From Orlajensenia stereocauli (GTDB taxonomy: Bacteria; Actinomycetota; Actinomycetes; Actinomycetales; Microbacteriaceae), in NCBI RefSeq assembly GCF_039548895.1, contig NZ_JBCLVG010000002.1: a stretch of 64,000 nucleotides of DNA; one strand, given 5' to 3'. Shown here piece by piece: positions 50,799 to 61,600 of the stretch. A program made the position numbers and the translations under genes. A model generated the notes under the pieces. The model searched no databases. It had not been told where the DNA came from and saw nothing but the letters and a program-made list of their open reading frames with translations. How positions within the stretch are numbered: position 1 is the stretch's first letter; each line of letters starts with the position of its first letter.

Positions 50799-51707
50799 TC
50801 ATCGCGCGCAGCGGAACCCGATGTGCGTCGTCGCTGAATCGTCGGCCTGCGGCGAGCGGGCCGCCGGGCGGTAGCGCAGGCAGTACTCGGGGGCGCACAG
50901 GTGCGAGCCGCCCTTGAGGGCGCGGCGCGGAATCCGGGATCCCGGCTCGGCGCTCGCGGCGGCGAGCAGATTGGGACGAGCGCCCGCCTCGGCGAACTCC
51001 GACCCCGGCACGATGTGGCGCTCGGTGTAGAAGTCGATCGTCCACTCCCACACGTTGCCGGCGCAATCGACCAGGCCGTAGCCGTTGGGCGGGAAGGTGC
51101 CGACCGGCGATGTGCCGACCCAGCCGTTCGCCCCGGTGTTGCGATAGGGGAAGGAGCCCTGCCAATGGTTGCCGCCCAGATCGCCGGCGGCATCCGGAGC
51201 ATCACCCCAGGTGTAGAGCGCGCCGTCGAGACCTCCGCGGGCGGCGAACTCCCATTCCGCCTCGGTGGGCAGGCGCTTGGCGGCCCAGGCCGCGTACGTC
51301 GAGGCGTCCTCGAAGCTCACCTGCACGACGGGGTGGTCGAGTCTGTCGTCGATCGACGATTCCGGGCCGAACGGATGCCGCCAGCTCGCGCCGGCTCCCC
51401 ATGTCCACCACTGACGCCAGTCGCGCAGGTCCACGGGACCCGGCGTCGGCCGGAAGACCAGGCCACCGGGAACGAGATCGGCCGGGTCGACGCCCGGGAA
51501 GTCGGCCGGATCGAGCGGACGCTCGGCCACGGTGACGTAACCCGTGGCGTCGACGAACGCGGCGAACTGGGCGTTCGTCACCGGATGCCGGTCGATCTCG
51601 AACGGCGCGACAGTGCGCTGGTGCACCGGGGACTCGTCGGGATAGAAGGTCGAGCCCATGGTGAAGGTGCCGCCGGGGATCCGGATCATGCGCGTCGTCT
51701 CCGTCAC
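50799..51707 (-). CDS. formylglycine-generating enzyme (sulfatase-modifying factor)
   Basis: A 302-aa copper-dependent oxidase that converts the CxPxR cysteine of sulfatases to formylglycine. Marks: MIRIPGGTFTMGSTFYPDE at the N-terminus, RLPTEAEWEFAARGGL, GLVDCAGNVWEWTID, and the two Cu(I)-binding cysteines Cys271 and Cys276 in GGSHLCAPEYCLRYRP. Aerobic FGE type, not the radical-SAM type. Convergent to the sulfatase operon 1.2 kb away, whose two products are its obvious clients. Confidence 0.96.
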   Translation of the reverse strand: MTETTRMIRIPGGTFTMGSTFYPDESPVHQRTVAPFEIDRHPVTNAQFAAFVDATGYVTVAERPLDPADFPGVDPADLVPGGLVFRPTPGPVDLRDWRQWWTWGAGASWRHPFGPESSIDDRLDHPVVQVSFEDASTYAAWAAKRLPTEAEWEFAARGGLDGALYTWGDAPDAAGDLGGNHWQGSFPYRNTGANGWVGTSPVGTFPPNGYGLVDCAGNVWEWTIDFYTERHIVPGSEFAEAGARPNLLAAASAEPGSRIPRRALKGGSHLCAPEYCLRYRPAARSPQADDSATTHIGFRCAR

Positions 51708-51750
51708 CCGTCGAGCCTACGTCCCGACGCAGCGCTCATGGCCCGCCGCA

Positions 51751-51807
51751 CGCCATTTCGTGGGCCGCAGCGCCACATCAGCTGGCGCAGTGCCCCACGA
51801 AATGGCG
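51751..51807. terminator. palindrome family 2, copy 2 (aspS terminator)
   Basis: CGCCATTTCGTGGG (51751-51764) and CCCACGAAATGGCG (51794-51807) are exactly complementary, with inner GCGCCA/TGGCGC. Downstream of the minus-strand aspS; related to the palindrome at 25148-25210. Confidence 0.8.
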
Positions 51808-51848
51808 CGAGGCAGGTGCAGCTGCTGCGCGAGCGGACGACTGGGAGA

Positions 51849-53189
51849 CTACGGCAGCAGGCGCGTCGGACCGCGGAACAGGTACGTGGTCTCGCGGATC
51901 GACGACTCGCCCAGCATGAGCATCAGCACCCGCGCGAGGCCCATGCCGAAGCCGCCGTGCGGGGGAACGCCGTAGCGGAAGAAGTCGAGGTAGAAGCCGA
52001 GCTCCTCGGGGTCGAGGCCCTTGTCCTTGGCCTGCTCGACGAGCACGTCGATGCGGTGCTCGCGCTGGGCGCCCGTCGAGATCTCGGTGCCGTTGTAGAT
52101 GAGGTCGTACGAGTTCGTGATGGTCTCGTCGCCCTCGCGGCGCATGTGGTAGAACGGCCGGATGCTGGAGGCGTAGTCGGTGAGGAACACGAAGTCGTGC
52201 CCGTAGGTCTCCTTGACGTGGGCCGCGATCTGGCGCTCGCCCTCCGGGTCCATGTCGTCGTCGGCACGGGGGATGACGTACCCGCGGTCGGCGACGATCT
52301 GCTTCGCCTCGGCGAGCGGGATGCGCGGGAACGGAACGGCCGGCACCTCGATCTCGATGCCGAACAGCTCCTGGATCTCGGCGCCGTGCTTGGCCTTGAC
52401 CGCGGTGAAGCCGGCGACCATGAGCTCCTCGTGCAGCTTCATGACGTCGTCGTGCGAGTCGATCCAGCTCACCTCGGCGTCGACGCTGGTGAACTCGGTC
52501 GCGTGGCGGCTCGTGAAGGAGGGGTCGGCGCGGAACGCGGGGCCGACCTCGAAGACCTTGCCGAAGCCGGCGGGCTGTGCCATCTGCTTGAAGAACTGCG
52601 GGCTCTGCGAGAGGTAGGCCTTGCCGTCGAAGTACTCCACCTCGAACAGCTCGGCTCGGGACTCGGAGGCGCTGGCCATGAGCTTGGGGGTGTGGATCTC
52701 GACGAAGTCGTTCTCGACCCAGTAGCTGCGGAGGGCATGCAGGAAGGTGGTCTGGATGCGGAAGATCAGCGCCTGCTTGGGCTGGCGCAGGTCGAGGAAG
52801 CGCCAGTCCATGCGCTTGTCGAGGCTGGAGTCTGCGGCGATGGGAGCCTCGGGGTTGGCGGCGGTGACGACGTCGAGGCTCGCGAGCTTCACCTCGAGGC
52901 CGCCGAGCTTGACTCGCTCGTCCTTCTTGAGCTCACCGGTGACGGTGATGAAGGAGCCGTGCGACAGGGCCGAGATCGCCTCGGTGGTGGCGAGACGGGC
53001 GGCATCGCCCTCCGCGGCTCCCTCGGGGAGTTCGCGCAGCGCGGGGCTCACGATCTGAACGGCGCCGGACTCATCGCGGAGGATGACGAACTGCACCTTC
53101 TTCTGGTCGCGCACGGTGTCGACCCAGCCCGACACCGTCACGGGGCCGTCGGGGAGGGCGGAGAGGTTCTTCACGAGTACTCGAGTCAC
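51849..53189 (-). CDS. aspS: aspartyl-tRNA synthetase, archaeal-type (AspRS, Asp/Asn)
   Basis: A 446-aa class IIb synthetase charging tRNA-Asp (and probably tRNA-Asn). The N-terminal OB-fold (VTVSGWVDTVRDQKKVQFVI) binds the anticodon; motif 2 FRADPSFTSRHATEFTSVDA and motif 3 GGFGMGLARVLMLMLG are in place. It lacks the large insertion domain of the bacterial AspRS, so this is the short archaeal-like form, usually non-discriminating. GTG 53189; TAGACT ends 8 nt upstream, so it may be nearly leaderless. Confidence 0.94.
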   Translation of the reverse strand: MTRVLVKNLSALPDGPVTVSGWVDTVRDQKKVQFVILRDESGAVQIVSPALRELPEGAAEGDAARLATTEAISALSHGSFITVTGELKKDERVKLGGLEVKLASLDVVTAANPEAPIAADSSLDKRMDWRFLDLRQPKQALIFRIQTTFLHALRSYWVENDFVEIHTPKLMASASESRAELFEVEYFDGKAYLSQSPQFFKQMAQPAGFGKVFEVGPAFRADPSFTSRHATEFTSVDAEVSWIDSHDDVMKLHEELMVAGFTAVKAKHGAEIQELFGIEIEVPAVPFPRIPLAEAKQIVADRGYVIPRADDDMDPEGERQIAAHVKETYGHDFVFLTDYASSIRPFYHMRREGDETITNSYDLIYNGTEISTGAQREHRIDVLVEQAKDKGLDPEELGFYLDFFRYGVPPHGGFGMGLARVLMLMLGESSIRETTYLFRGPTRLLP

Positions 53190-53197
53190 GAGGGGAA

Positions 53198-53203
53198 AGT
53201 CTA
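53198..53203 (-). promoter_or_regulatory. -10 box TAGACT of aspS
   Basis: Minus strand, 8 nt before the GTG start. Confidence 0.45.
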
Positions 53204-53221
53204 CCGTCGGCGCCCCATCGC

Positions 53222-53320
53222 CCGCTGAGGCCCGGACGCAGTCCGCGGTCGAAGCGCACCAGGGTCGGCCGCGCGTCCGATGCGTTTCGGGCGCGGACTG
53301 CGTCCGGCCCTCAACGAGCG
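53222..53320. repeat. REP-like intergenic repeats, inverted pair (locus 9)
   Basis: Forward copy 53222-53256 and inverted copy 53278-53320 (gatgcgtttcgggcgcggac...ctcaacgagcgg), between divergent aspS and the phosphatase gene. This is the only repeat locus in a divergent gap. Confidence 0.88.
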
Positions 53321-53376
53321 GGGCAGATGGACCTCGTCAGCCCCCGCTCACGGCGAACTCGCGGTTTCGGCATCCG

Positions 53377-53382
53377 TAGACT
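53377..53382 (+). promoter_or_regulatory. -10 box TAGACT of the System II operon
   Basis: Ends 7 nt before GTG 53390. ggaggg lies between, too close to serve as a normal ribosome site, so the transcript may be leaderless. Confidence 0.5.
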
Positions 53383-53389
53383 GGAGGGC

Positions 53390-54034
53390 GTGGCAGCATC
53401 CCGAATCCACCTCGTCCGTCATGGAGAGGTGGAGAACCCCGAGCGCGTCCTCTATGGACGGCTCGAGGGCTACGGACTCTCTGTTCTCGGGCAGCGCATG
53501 GCCCAGGCCGCTGCCGATGAGCTGGCCGCATCCGGTCGCCCCGTCAGTGCCCTGTTCTCCTCTCCGCTGCAGCGCACTCAGGAGTCGGCTGCGCCCATCG
53601 CGCGCGCGTTCGACCTCACGCCGCAGCTCGACGAGCGATTCATCGAGCCGGCCAACGACTTCGAGGGCCGACGCATGACCGGCCCTGACGGTGCTCTCCG
53701 CGACCCGCGCAGTTGGGTGCTCCTGCGCAACCCGCTGAAGCCGAGCTGGGGCGAGCCGTTCGCCTCCATCGCTGCGCGCATGATGGCCGGCATCGTCGAT
53801 GCGGATGCCTCGGTCGACGGCGGCGACGTCATCATCGTGAGTCACCAGCTGCCCATCTGGATGGTCGCGCACACAGTCGCCGGCAAGCGCCTCGCGCACG
53901 ATCCGCGCAAGCGTCGCTGCGACCTGTCCTCCATCACGAGCCTCGAGAAGCGCGATGGCGTCTACGTCGAGGTCGCCTACTCCGACCCTGCCGGCCCGCT
54001 GCACGCCGAGGCGACCGACGTGGGAGCCGTGTGA
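53390..54034 (+). CDS. histidine phosphatase family protein (operon leader)
   Basis: A 214-aa phosphoglycerate-mutase-like phosphatase with catalytic His in HLVRHGEVENPERV (RHG) and second His in VSHQLPIW. No signal peptide. It heads the cytochrome c maturation operon, as in mycobacteria (Rv0525-like), but its substrate is unknown. GTG 53390 matches the family N-terminus and is near-leaderless. Overlaps the TlpA gene by one nucleotide. Confidence 0.9.
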   Translation: MAASRIHLVRHGEVENPERVLYGRLEGYGLSVLGQRMAQAAADELAASGRPVSALFSSPLQRTQESAAPIARAFDLTPQLDERFIEPANDFEGRRMTGPDGALRDPRSWVLLRNPLKPSWGEPFASIAARMMAGIVDADASVDGGDVIIVSHQLPIWMVAHTVAGKRLAHDPRKRRCDLSSITSLEKRDGVYVEVAYSDPAGPLHAEATDVGAV

Positions 54035-54648
54035 TGCGCCGGCGTCTCGCCCCCCGTCTTCGCGCGTCCGTTGCCATCGGCATCGCCGTGGCCGCCGTCG
54101 TCTCGCTCGGCGCCTGCACCAGCGATCCCCTCGCCGACCAGTACCGGGCGGGCAGCGGCAAGAACTACGTGGCCGGCGACGGCACTGTCACCGAGATCGA
54201 CATCGAGGATCGCGGTGAGGCCATCGACTTCTCCGGAACCACGGAGAGCGGCGGCGAGTTCGACTCCACCGAGCACGCCGGCGACGTGCTCGTGGTCAAC
54301 TTCTGGTACGCCGGATGCGCTCCCTGCCGCGCCGAGGCCGCCGACCTCGAGTCGATCAACCAGGAGTTCAGCGACGACGGCGCGACCTTCATCGGCGTGA
54401 ACGTGCGCGACCAGGCCGCGCAGGCCCAGGCCTTCGACGAGAAGTACGGCGTGACGTATCCGTCGATCATGGATCTCGAGTCCGGCGCCGTGCAGCTCGC
54501 CTTCGCCGGCAAGGTGCCCGCCAACGCCGTTCCCACCACGCTCGTGCTCGACAAGCAGGGCCGCGTGGCCGCGCGCATCCTCGGTCAGCTGCAGAGCACA
54601 TCCATCCTCGAGACTCTCGTGCGCGACACTCTCGCCGAGAGCGACTGA
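54034..54648 (+). CDS. TlpA/ResA-like thioredoxin lipoprotein
   Basis: A 204-aa lipoprotein (lipobox LGAC, Cys28) with an extracytoplasmic thioredoxin domain: active site WYAGCAPCRAEA (Cys95, Cys98) and cis-Pro in AVPTTLVLD. It should keep apocytochrome c CxxCH cysteines reduced before haem attachment, receiving electrons from CcdA, whose gene follows. ATG 54034 overlaps the previous stop (TGATG). Confidence 0.93.
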   Translation: MRRRLAPRLRASVAIGIAVAAVVSLGACTSDPLADQYRAGSGKNYVAGDGTVTEIDIEDRGEAIDFSGTTESGGEFDSTEHAGDVLVVNFWYAGCAPCRAEAADLESINQEFSDDGATFIGVNVRDQAAQAQAFDEKYGVTYPSIMDLESGAVQLAFAGKVPANAVPTTLVLDKQGRVAARILGQLQSTSILETLVRDTLAESD

Positions 54649-54649
54649 G

Positions 54650-55388
54650 GTGGGCGGCGTCGGCGACATCGTGATGAGCGGCCAGCTCATCGCGGCGATT
54701 CCGATCGCGCTGGCGGCAGGCCTCATCTCGTTCCTGTCGCCCTGCGTGCTCCCGCTGGTCCCCGGGTACCTCGGGTACATCGGCGGGTTCACGGATGCCT
54801 CTGCCGACGCCGGCGAGGAACGCCGGTACCGCCGCAGGCTGCTGCTCGGGGTCGCCCTCTTCGTGCTCGGCTTCACGCTGGTGTTCGTCGCCTACACGGT
54901 TACGATCGGCGCCCTCGGCGTGTGGCTCAAGGTCTACTCCGACCTCATCATCCGCATCCTGGGCGTTGTGGTGATCATCATGGGCCTCGTCTTCATCGGT
55001 CAGTTCACCTTCCTGCAGCGCCAGCTGAAGCCCGTCTGGAGACCGGCAACAGGTCTCGCCGGTGCACCGCTGCTCGGCATAGTGTTCGGCATCGGCTGGA
55101 CGCCCTGCATCGGCCCCACTCTCGCGGCCGTGCTCAGCCTCAGCCTCGACTCCGGCTCGGCCTGGCGCGGAGCCATCCTCGGCGTCGCGTACTGCATCGG
55201 CCTCGGCCTGCCCTTCCTGCTGGTCGCCCTCGGGCTCAGCTGGGTGACCGGAGCCGTGGCATTCTTCAAACGGCATATTCGCACGATCAACATCATCGGG
55301 GGCGTGCTGCTGATCGCGGTCGGTGTGCTCATGGTGACCGGAGTCTGGACGGCATGGATGAGCGAGCTGCAGGCGGTGATGGCGGGCT

Positions 55389-55405
<17 letters not shown>
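54650..55405 (+). CDS. ccdA: cytochrome c biogenesis protein CcdA
   Basis: A 251-aa membrane protein with six segments that passes reducing power from cytoplasmic thioredoxin to the TlpA-like protein. Paired cysteines: Cys32 in SFLSPCVLPLVPG and Cys153 in GWTPCIGP. GTG 54650 gives MGGVGDIVMSGQ; ATG 54674 (MSGQLIAAIP) is also possible. The 3' end overlaps the resB gene if the latter starts at 55389. Confidence 0.95.
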
Positions 55406-57266
<1,861 letters not shown>

Positions 57267-57296
57267 GAAGCAGTCAGTGATCGATACCGTGAAGCG

Positions 57297-57302
57297 TAGG
57301 GT
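57297..57302 (+). promoter_or_regulatory. -10 box TAGGGT before ccsB
   Basis: Ends 6 nt before GTG 57309, suggesting a separate leaderless transcript in addition to operon readthrough. Confidence 0.5.
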
Positions 57303-57308
57303 TGAGCC

Positions 57309-58310
57309 GTGAACTTCGATGAGATGTCCGTCATAGCGCTGTACTCGGCGATGGCCGTGTACGCGATCGCCTTCATCGCCTATGCGATCGACCTGGCGAA
57401 GCGCTCGTCGTCGACCGACGAGGTCGCCGAGGGTGCGAGCGGCGGTGCCGCGGCATCCACCGGCCTCAACGCTGCGACTGCCCGCGGCGCCGGCTCGACC
57501 ACCACCATCGCGCCCGCTGCTCCGGCGACGGATGCCGCTCGCGGGTACGGGCGATCGGTGTCGCTGCGCGTCGGTGTCGCCCTCACCGTCGTCGCGTGGC
57601 TGCTGCACCTCTCGGCCGACATCCTGCGCGGCCTCGCTGCCGGCCGCGTTCCGTGGGCCAACATGTACGAGTTCGCCATGACCGGCACGCTCGTGATCGT
57701 CGCCGTGTTCCTGGTCGCGAACCTCTTCGTCGACCTGCGCTTCCTCGGCACCTTCGTGACGGGGCTCGTGCTCATCCTGCTGGGCCTCGCCTCGGTGAAC
57801 TTCTACGTCGCCGTGTCGCCCCTGCCTCCGGCACTGCAGTCGATCTGGCTGGTCATCCACGTGTTCGTGGCGGCCACCGCCGTGGGCCTGTTCGCGCTCG
57901 GCTTCGGACTCTCCGTGGTGCAGCTGATGCAGTTCCGCCGCGAGAGCAACACGGTCGGCGCGAAGACCACCGGCCGTCGACTGCTCGCCACGCTGCCGTC
58001 GTCGACCAAGCTCGAGGCGCTCGCCTACCGCATCAACATCATCGGCTTCATCCTCTGGACCTTCACCCTCATGGCCGGCGCTATCTGGGCCGAGAAGGCC
58101 TGGGGCCGGTACTGGGGCTGGGACACCAAGGAAGTCTGGACCTTCATCATCTGGGTCATCTACGCCGGCTACATCCACGCTCGGGCGACCCGCGGATGGC
58201 GCGGCTCGCGCTCGGCGTGGCTGGCGATCATCGGCTTCTCGGCCGTGCTGTTCAACTTCACCATCGTGAACCTGTTCTTCAAGGGGCTGCACGCGTACTC
58301 GGGGCTGTGA
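57309..58310 (+). CDS. ccsB: cytochrome c biogenesis protein CcsB (CcsA-type haem handler)
   Basis: A 333-aa membrane protein with about eight segments and the tryptophan-rich haem-binding motif WGRYWGWDTKEVWTFIIW (residues about 264-281), flanked by conserved His in HVFVAATA and HARATRGW. Partner of ResB. A Ser/Ala/Thr-rich insertion (35-80) between the first two segments is unusual. GTG 57309 has no Shine-Dalgarno and fits the leaderless pattern. Confidence 0.94.
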   Translation: MNFDEMSVIALYSAMAVYAIAFIAYAIDLAKRSSSTDEVAEGASGGAAASTGLNAATARGAGSTTTIAPAAPATDAARGYGRSVSLRVGVALTVVAWLLHLSADILRGLAAGRVPWANMYEFAMTGTLVIVAVFLVANLFVDLRFLGTFVTGLVLILLGLASVNFYVAVSPLPPALQSIWLVIHVFVAATAVGLFALGFGLSVVQLMQFRRESNTVGAKTTGRRLLATLPSSTKLEALAYRINIIGFILWTFTLMAGAIWAEKAWGRYWGWDTKEVWTFIIWVIYAGYIHARATRGWRGSRSAWLAIIGFSAVLFNFTIVNLFFKGLHAYSGL

Positions 58311-58333
58311 GTCGCGCCGTTCTCCGCTATCCC

Positions 58334-58436
58334 GGTCGCTGAGGACCGAGCGCAGCGACCGTCCGAAGCGCACCGAGCGCCGTGCCGAGTCCAGGGCGCT
58401 TCGACCGCGGACTGCGTCCGGGCCTCAGCGAGCGGA
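58334..58436. repeat. REP-like intergenic repeats, inverted pair (locus 10)
   Basis: Diverged forward copy 58334-58372 and full inverted copy 58397-58436 (gcttcgaccgcggactgcgt...cagcgagcgg) after ccsB. Confidence 0.88.
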
Positions 58437-58480
58437 TACGGAGCGGTCGAGCGTGACGGACCCCTCCTTCGGGGTCGACA

Positions 58481-58579
58481 GCGCTTGCATGGATTCTGCG
58501 CGCCGTCTCGCGCCAGCGCGGCGTCCTCGTCGCCTTTCCTGATGGGACCTCGCACATTTAACGTGTAAACGCTTGCACG
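58481..58579. promoter_or_regulatory. LacI-type operator and half-site before the amylopullulanase
   Basis: CGTGTAAACGCTTGCACG (58562-58579) matches its reverse complement at 14 of 18 positions around a central CG, the usual LacI/CcpA-type design. GCGCTTGCAT (58481-58490) is a second half-site. Both share GCTTGCA with the site at 4034-4040, so the LacI protein at 2943 is the first candidate regulator. Confidence 0.65.
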
Positions 58580-58653
58580 CGCAGGGAGCGCGCTGCTACC
58601 GTCACACTCGACGCGCGGCACAGGGGTGTGCCGGCGAGAGCGGGGAGTCGACG

Positions 58654-61600
58654 ATGACGGTTCGGGTACAGACACGGCGCTGGTTCGCTGCGGGAACGAT
58701 CGCGGCGCTCGCCGCATCAGCTCTGGTCATGGTCGGAGTGCAGCCGGCGCTGGCCGACGATCCGCGCACCTTCGCCCTCGTGGGCTCGCTGCAGTCCGAG
58801 CTCGGATGCCCCGGCGACTGGACTCCGGACTGTGCCGACACCGAGCTGGCTCCGACCGACGTACCCGGCGTCTACGCCGCAGACTTCACGCTGCCGGCCG
58901 GCAGCTACGAGTACAAGGTCGCCGTCGACGACTCGTGGGACGAGGCCTACGGCCTGAACGGCGGGGGAGACAACATCCCGCTGACGATCGCCGGGGAGAC
59001 CGGCATCCGTTTCACCTTCGACGACACCACCCACCGTGTCGGCCTCGCACCCCTCGAGCTCGACGGCGCCTACAGCGATGCCGATGCCGACCTCATCGCC
59101 GACCCCGTGCGCCAGCCCGGCGCAGACAACGTCTTCTACTTCGTCATGACCGACCGCTTCGAGAACGGCGACGCCTCCAACGACGCCGGCGGCCTCACCG
59201 GCGACGGTCTGGCCACCGGCTACGACCCCACGGCCAAGGGCTTCTACAACGGCGGCGACATCGCGGGGCTTCGCTCGCGCCTCGACTACATCGACCAGCT
59301 CGGCACCACGGCCATCTGGCTCACACCGAGCTTCAAGAACAAGCCCGTGCAGGGCAGCGGGGCGAATGCCTCGGCCGGGTACCACGGCTACTGGATCACC
59401 GACTTCACCCAGATCGATCCGCACCTCGGCACGAACGCCGAGCTCGAGGCCCTCATCGACGAGGCCCACGCGAAGGACATCAAGGTCTACTTCGACATCA
59501 TCACCAACCACACGGCCGACGTGATCGCCTACGAGGGTGGCCAGACCTCCTACATCGACCAGGCGACGAGTCCGTACAAGGACGCCGACGGTGTCGCCTT
59601 CAACCCGGCCGACTACGCCGGGACCGAGGACTTCCCCACGCTCGACCCGGCCACGAGCTTCCCGTACGTGCCCACCATCGACCCGGCCGAGGCTGACGTG
59701 AAGGTTCCGGCCTGGCTCAACGACCCCACGATCTACCACAACCGCGGCGACTCGACGTGGGAGGGCGAGTCGGTGACGTTCGGCGACTTCTCCGGCCTCG
59801 ACGACCTCATGACCGAGGACCCGAAGGTCGTCGACGGCTTCGTCGACGTCTACAACGACTGGGTCGACCTCGGCATCGACGGCTTCCGCATCGACACCGC
59901 CAAGCACGTGAACTTCGAGTTCTGGCAGAAGTGGTCGACCGCCGTCAAGGCTCACGCCGCCTCCATCGGCAACGACGACTTCTTCATGTTCGGCGAGGTC
60001 TACGACGCCGACCCGACGAAGCTCTCGCCCTACGTGCGCAACAGCGACATGAACTCGGTGCTCGACTTCACCTTCCAGTCGCAGGCCGTCGGATACGCAT
60101 CCGGCAACTCGGCGAAGAGCCTGCAGAGCCTGTTCGCCGGCGACGACTACTACACGACGCCGCACAGCTCAGCGACGGCGCTGCCCACCTTCCTCGGCAA
60201 CCACGACATGGGCCGGGTCGGCTACTTCCTGCAGAACACCGATTCCGCCGTGCAGCGCGATACCCTTGCTCACGACCTGATGTTCCTCACCCGCGGCCAG
60301 CCCGTCGTCTACTACGGCGACGAGCAGGGCTTCGCCGGCGCCGGTCAGGGCAACGACCAGAGCGCGCGCCAGACGCTGTTCCCGAGCCAGGTGACCGAGT
60401 ACACCGGCCAGAACCTCATCACGGGTGAGCCCGTTGGCACAGGGGAGCACTTCGCGACGGATGGTGAGCTCTACACGCACATCGCCGAACTCTCCGCCCT
60501 GCGCCAGGCGCACCCCGCCCTCTCTAGCGGAGCACAGATCGAGCGCTACGTCGACAACGGGCCCGGCGTCTATGCCTTCTCCCGCGTCGACTCGAGCGAG
60601 AAGACCGAGTACCTCGTGGCCGTGAACAACTCCGCGGCCGAGAAGACCGTGACGGTTCCGACGCTCACGAAGAGCGCCGCATTCACCCCGCTCTACGGCG
60701 CAACCGGTGCGCTCGCGTCGGATGCCGACGGGCTCGCATCCGTCACGGTGCCCGCGCTCGGCGCCGTGGTCTGGAAGGCCGGGTCACCGGTCAGTGCGCC
60801 GACGGCTCCCGATGCCATCACCCTGGCCGCCCCGACCGCGGGCGCCGGGCTCTCGGGAGTGAGCGCGGTCTCGGCCGACGTGGCAGACGACACCTGGCAG
60901 CAGACCAGCTTCGCCTGGCGCACCGTCGGCGACACCGCGTGGACCGAGCTCGGCACGGCCGAGACCACGGCGCCGCGCGTCTTCCACGACGTGAAGGGGC
61001 TCGCCGCAGGAACCCTCGTCGAGTACAGGGCCGTGACGACGGATGCCGCAGGCAACCACGCCGCGGCGAGCACGTACGCCTCCGTCGGAAACGCCGTCAC
61101 GACCGCGGTGACCGAGGAGCCCGAGGAGGAGATCTCCCTCGTCACCATCCCGGGTAGCCACAACAGCGAGATGGGCTGCGCCGGCGACTGGACCCCGGCC
61201 TGCGAGACGGCCAAGCTCACCAAGCGCGCCGACGGCATCTACGCCGGCACCTTCGACATCCCGGCCGGCGACTACGAGTTCAAGGTCGCCCTCAACGGCT
61301 CGTGGGACGTCAACTACGGCGCCAACGGAGTGAAGGACGGCGGCAACATCGCGTACACCGCACCCGGCGGACCGATCACCTTCTACTTCGACCCGCGCAC
61401 CCACCAGGTGCAGAACACGGCGCAGGGCCCCATGGTCACGGCGCCGGGCAGCTACCAGAGCGAGGTCGGCTGCCCCGGCGACTGGCAGCCCGAGTGCCTG
61501 GCCACCTGGCTGACCGACGGCGACGGCGACGGCGTCTACGAGTGGTCGAGCGACGAGATCCCGTCGGGCTCCTACGAGCTCAAGGTGACGCACGGGCTGT

